A DNA stretch of 64,000 bases from an uncultured Prevotellaceae bacterium (GTDB taxonomy: Bacteria; Bacteroidota; Bacteroidia; Bacteroidales; Bacteroidaceae), in NCBI GenBank assembly GCA_902776475.1, contig CACYQD010000003.1, positions 1 to 64,000 of the forward strand. Direction: 5' to 3'. The position numbers and the translations under genes were made by a program. Each line of letters starts with the position of its first letter. The stretch's first letter is position 1. Shown one piece after another: positions 63,990 through 64,000 of the stretch. The notes below the pieces were generated by a model. That model saw only the letters and a list, made by a program, of their open reading frames with translations. It was not told the origin of the DNA and searched no databases.

Positions 63990-64000
63990 AAAATAGAAGT

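Overview
This window looks like chromosome of a Bacteroidales bacterium, most likely Prevotellaceae. The evidence is the sigma-ABfr type promoter box (TAnnTTTG, often with TTTG about 19-20 bp upstream), the almost complete lack of Shine-Dalgarno sequences, T9SS-like C-terminal tails on secreted proteins, BspA/DUF285 repeats, a TonB receptor with an N-terminal carboxypeptidase-like domain, a DAHP synthase-chorismate mutase fusion and an oxoacid:ferredoxin oxidoreductase operon. Most of it is ordinary core genome. Accessory pieces are surface proteins and intergenic repeat clusters. No phage, insertion sequence, CRISPR array or rRNA operon was seen.

Layout. 1-8 kb (minus strand): tRNA-His, then an operon of a sigma-54 activator, lptE, a TPR protein and secG; a divergent pdxA homologue with a YbhN-type membrane protein; rlmN; and a radical SAM protein with an unusual TonB-domain protein. 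8.2-14.6 kb (plus): a 1260-residue fusion (glycosyltransferase 2-like, DUF4922/GalT-like, SpoIID) followed by two AmpG-like permeases. 14.9-16.9 kb: aguA-aguB, converting agmatine to putrescine, with an 85-bp promoter-bearing tandem repeat upstream. 17-24.5 kb: a secreted nuclease, NIF3 and zinc-ribbon proteins, an aldehyde dehydrogenase, a TerB/J-domain protein, an HsdR-N-like protein and holA, the last two divided by a 36-bp perfect palindrome that carries divergent promoter boxes. 25-30 kb: an XRE regulator, a repeat cluster, pyrK-pyrD, and slyD-aroC.

30-42 kb: a LytS/LytTR two-component pair diverges from a large BspA-like surface protein, followed by a 62-residue peptide, a small secreted protein, a subtilase, a ferredoxin-type aldo/keto reductase and the remnant of an outer-membrane barrel gene. 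42-50 kb: a Crp-family regulator translationally coupled to a secreted zinc metalloprotease, a TonB receptor with a His/Cys-rich small protein, and a secreted esterase-like hydrolase. 50-55 kb: ffh-folD-(59-aa TPR)-ferredoxin-oxoacid oxidoreductase alpha, beta and gamma in one minus-strand run. 55.7-60 kb: a Bax-inhibitor protein, an EEP-family nuclease/phosphatase, and an AT-rich operon of cohesin-like/dockerin secreted proteins ending in a small peptide. 60-64 kb: the aromatic amino-acid operon pheA-aminotransferase-DAHPS/CM-tyrA behind an attenuator-like leader.

The items most worth a second look are the SpoIID fusion with its AmpG pair, the pheA leader with mutually exclusive hairpins and a Tyr/Phe-containing leader ORF, five genes whose promoter box sits only 5-7 nt from the start codon (apparent leaderless mRNAs), the palindromic divergent promoter, the two YIxPE small peptides next to secreted proteins, and a PdxA-like protein that has lost its metal-binding histidines. 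All calls are from reading the sequence; no database search was run.
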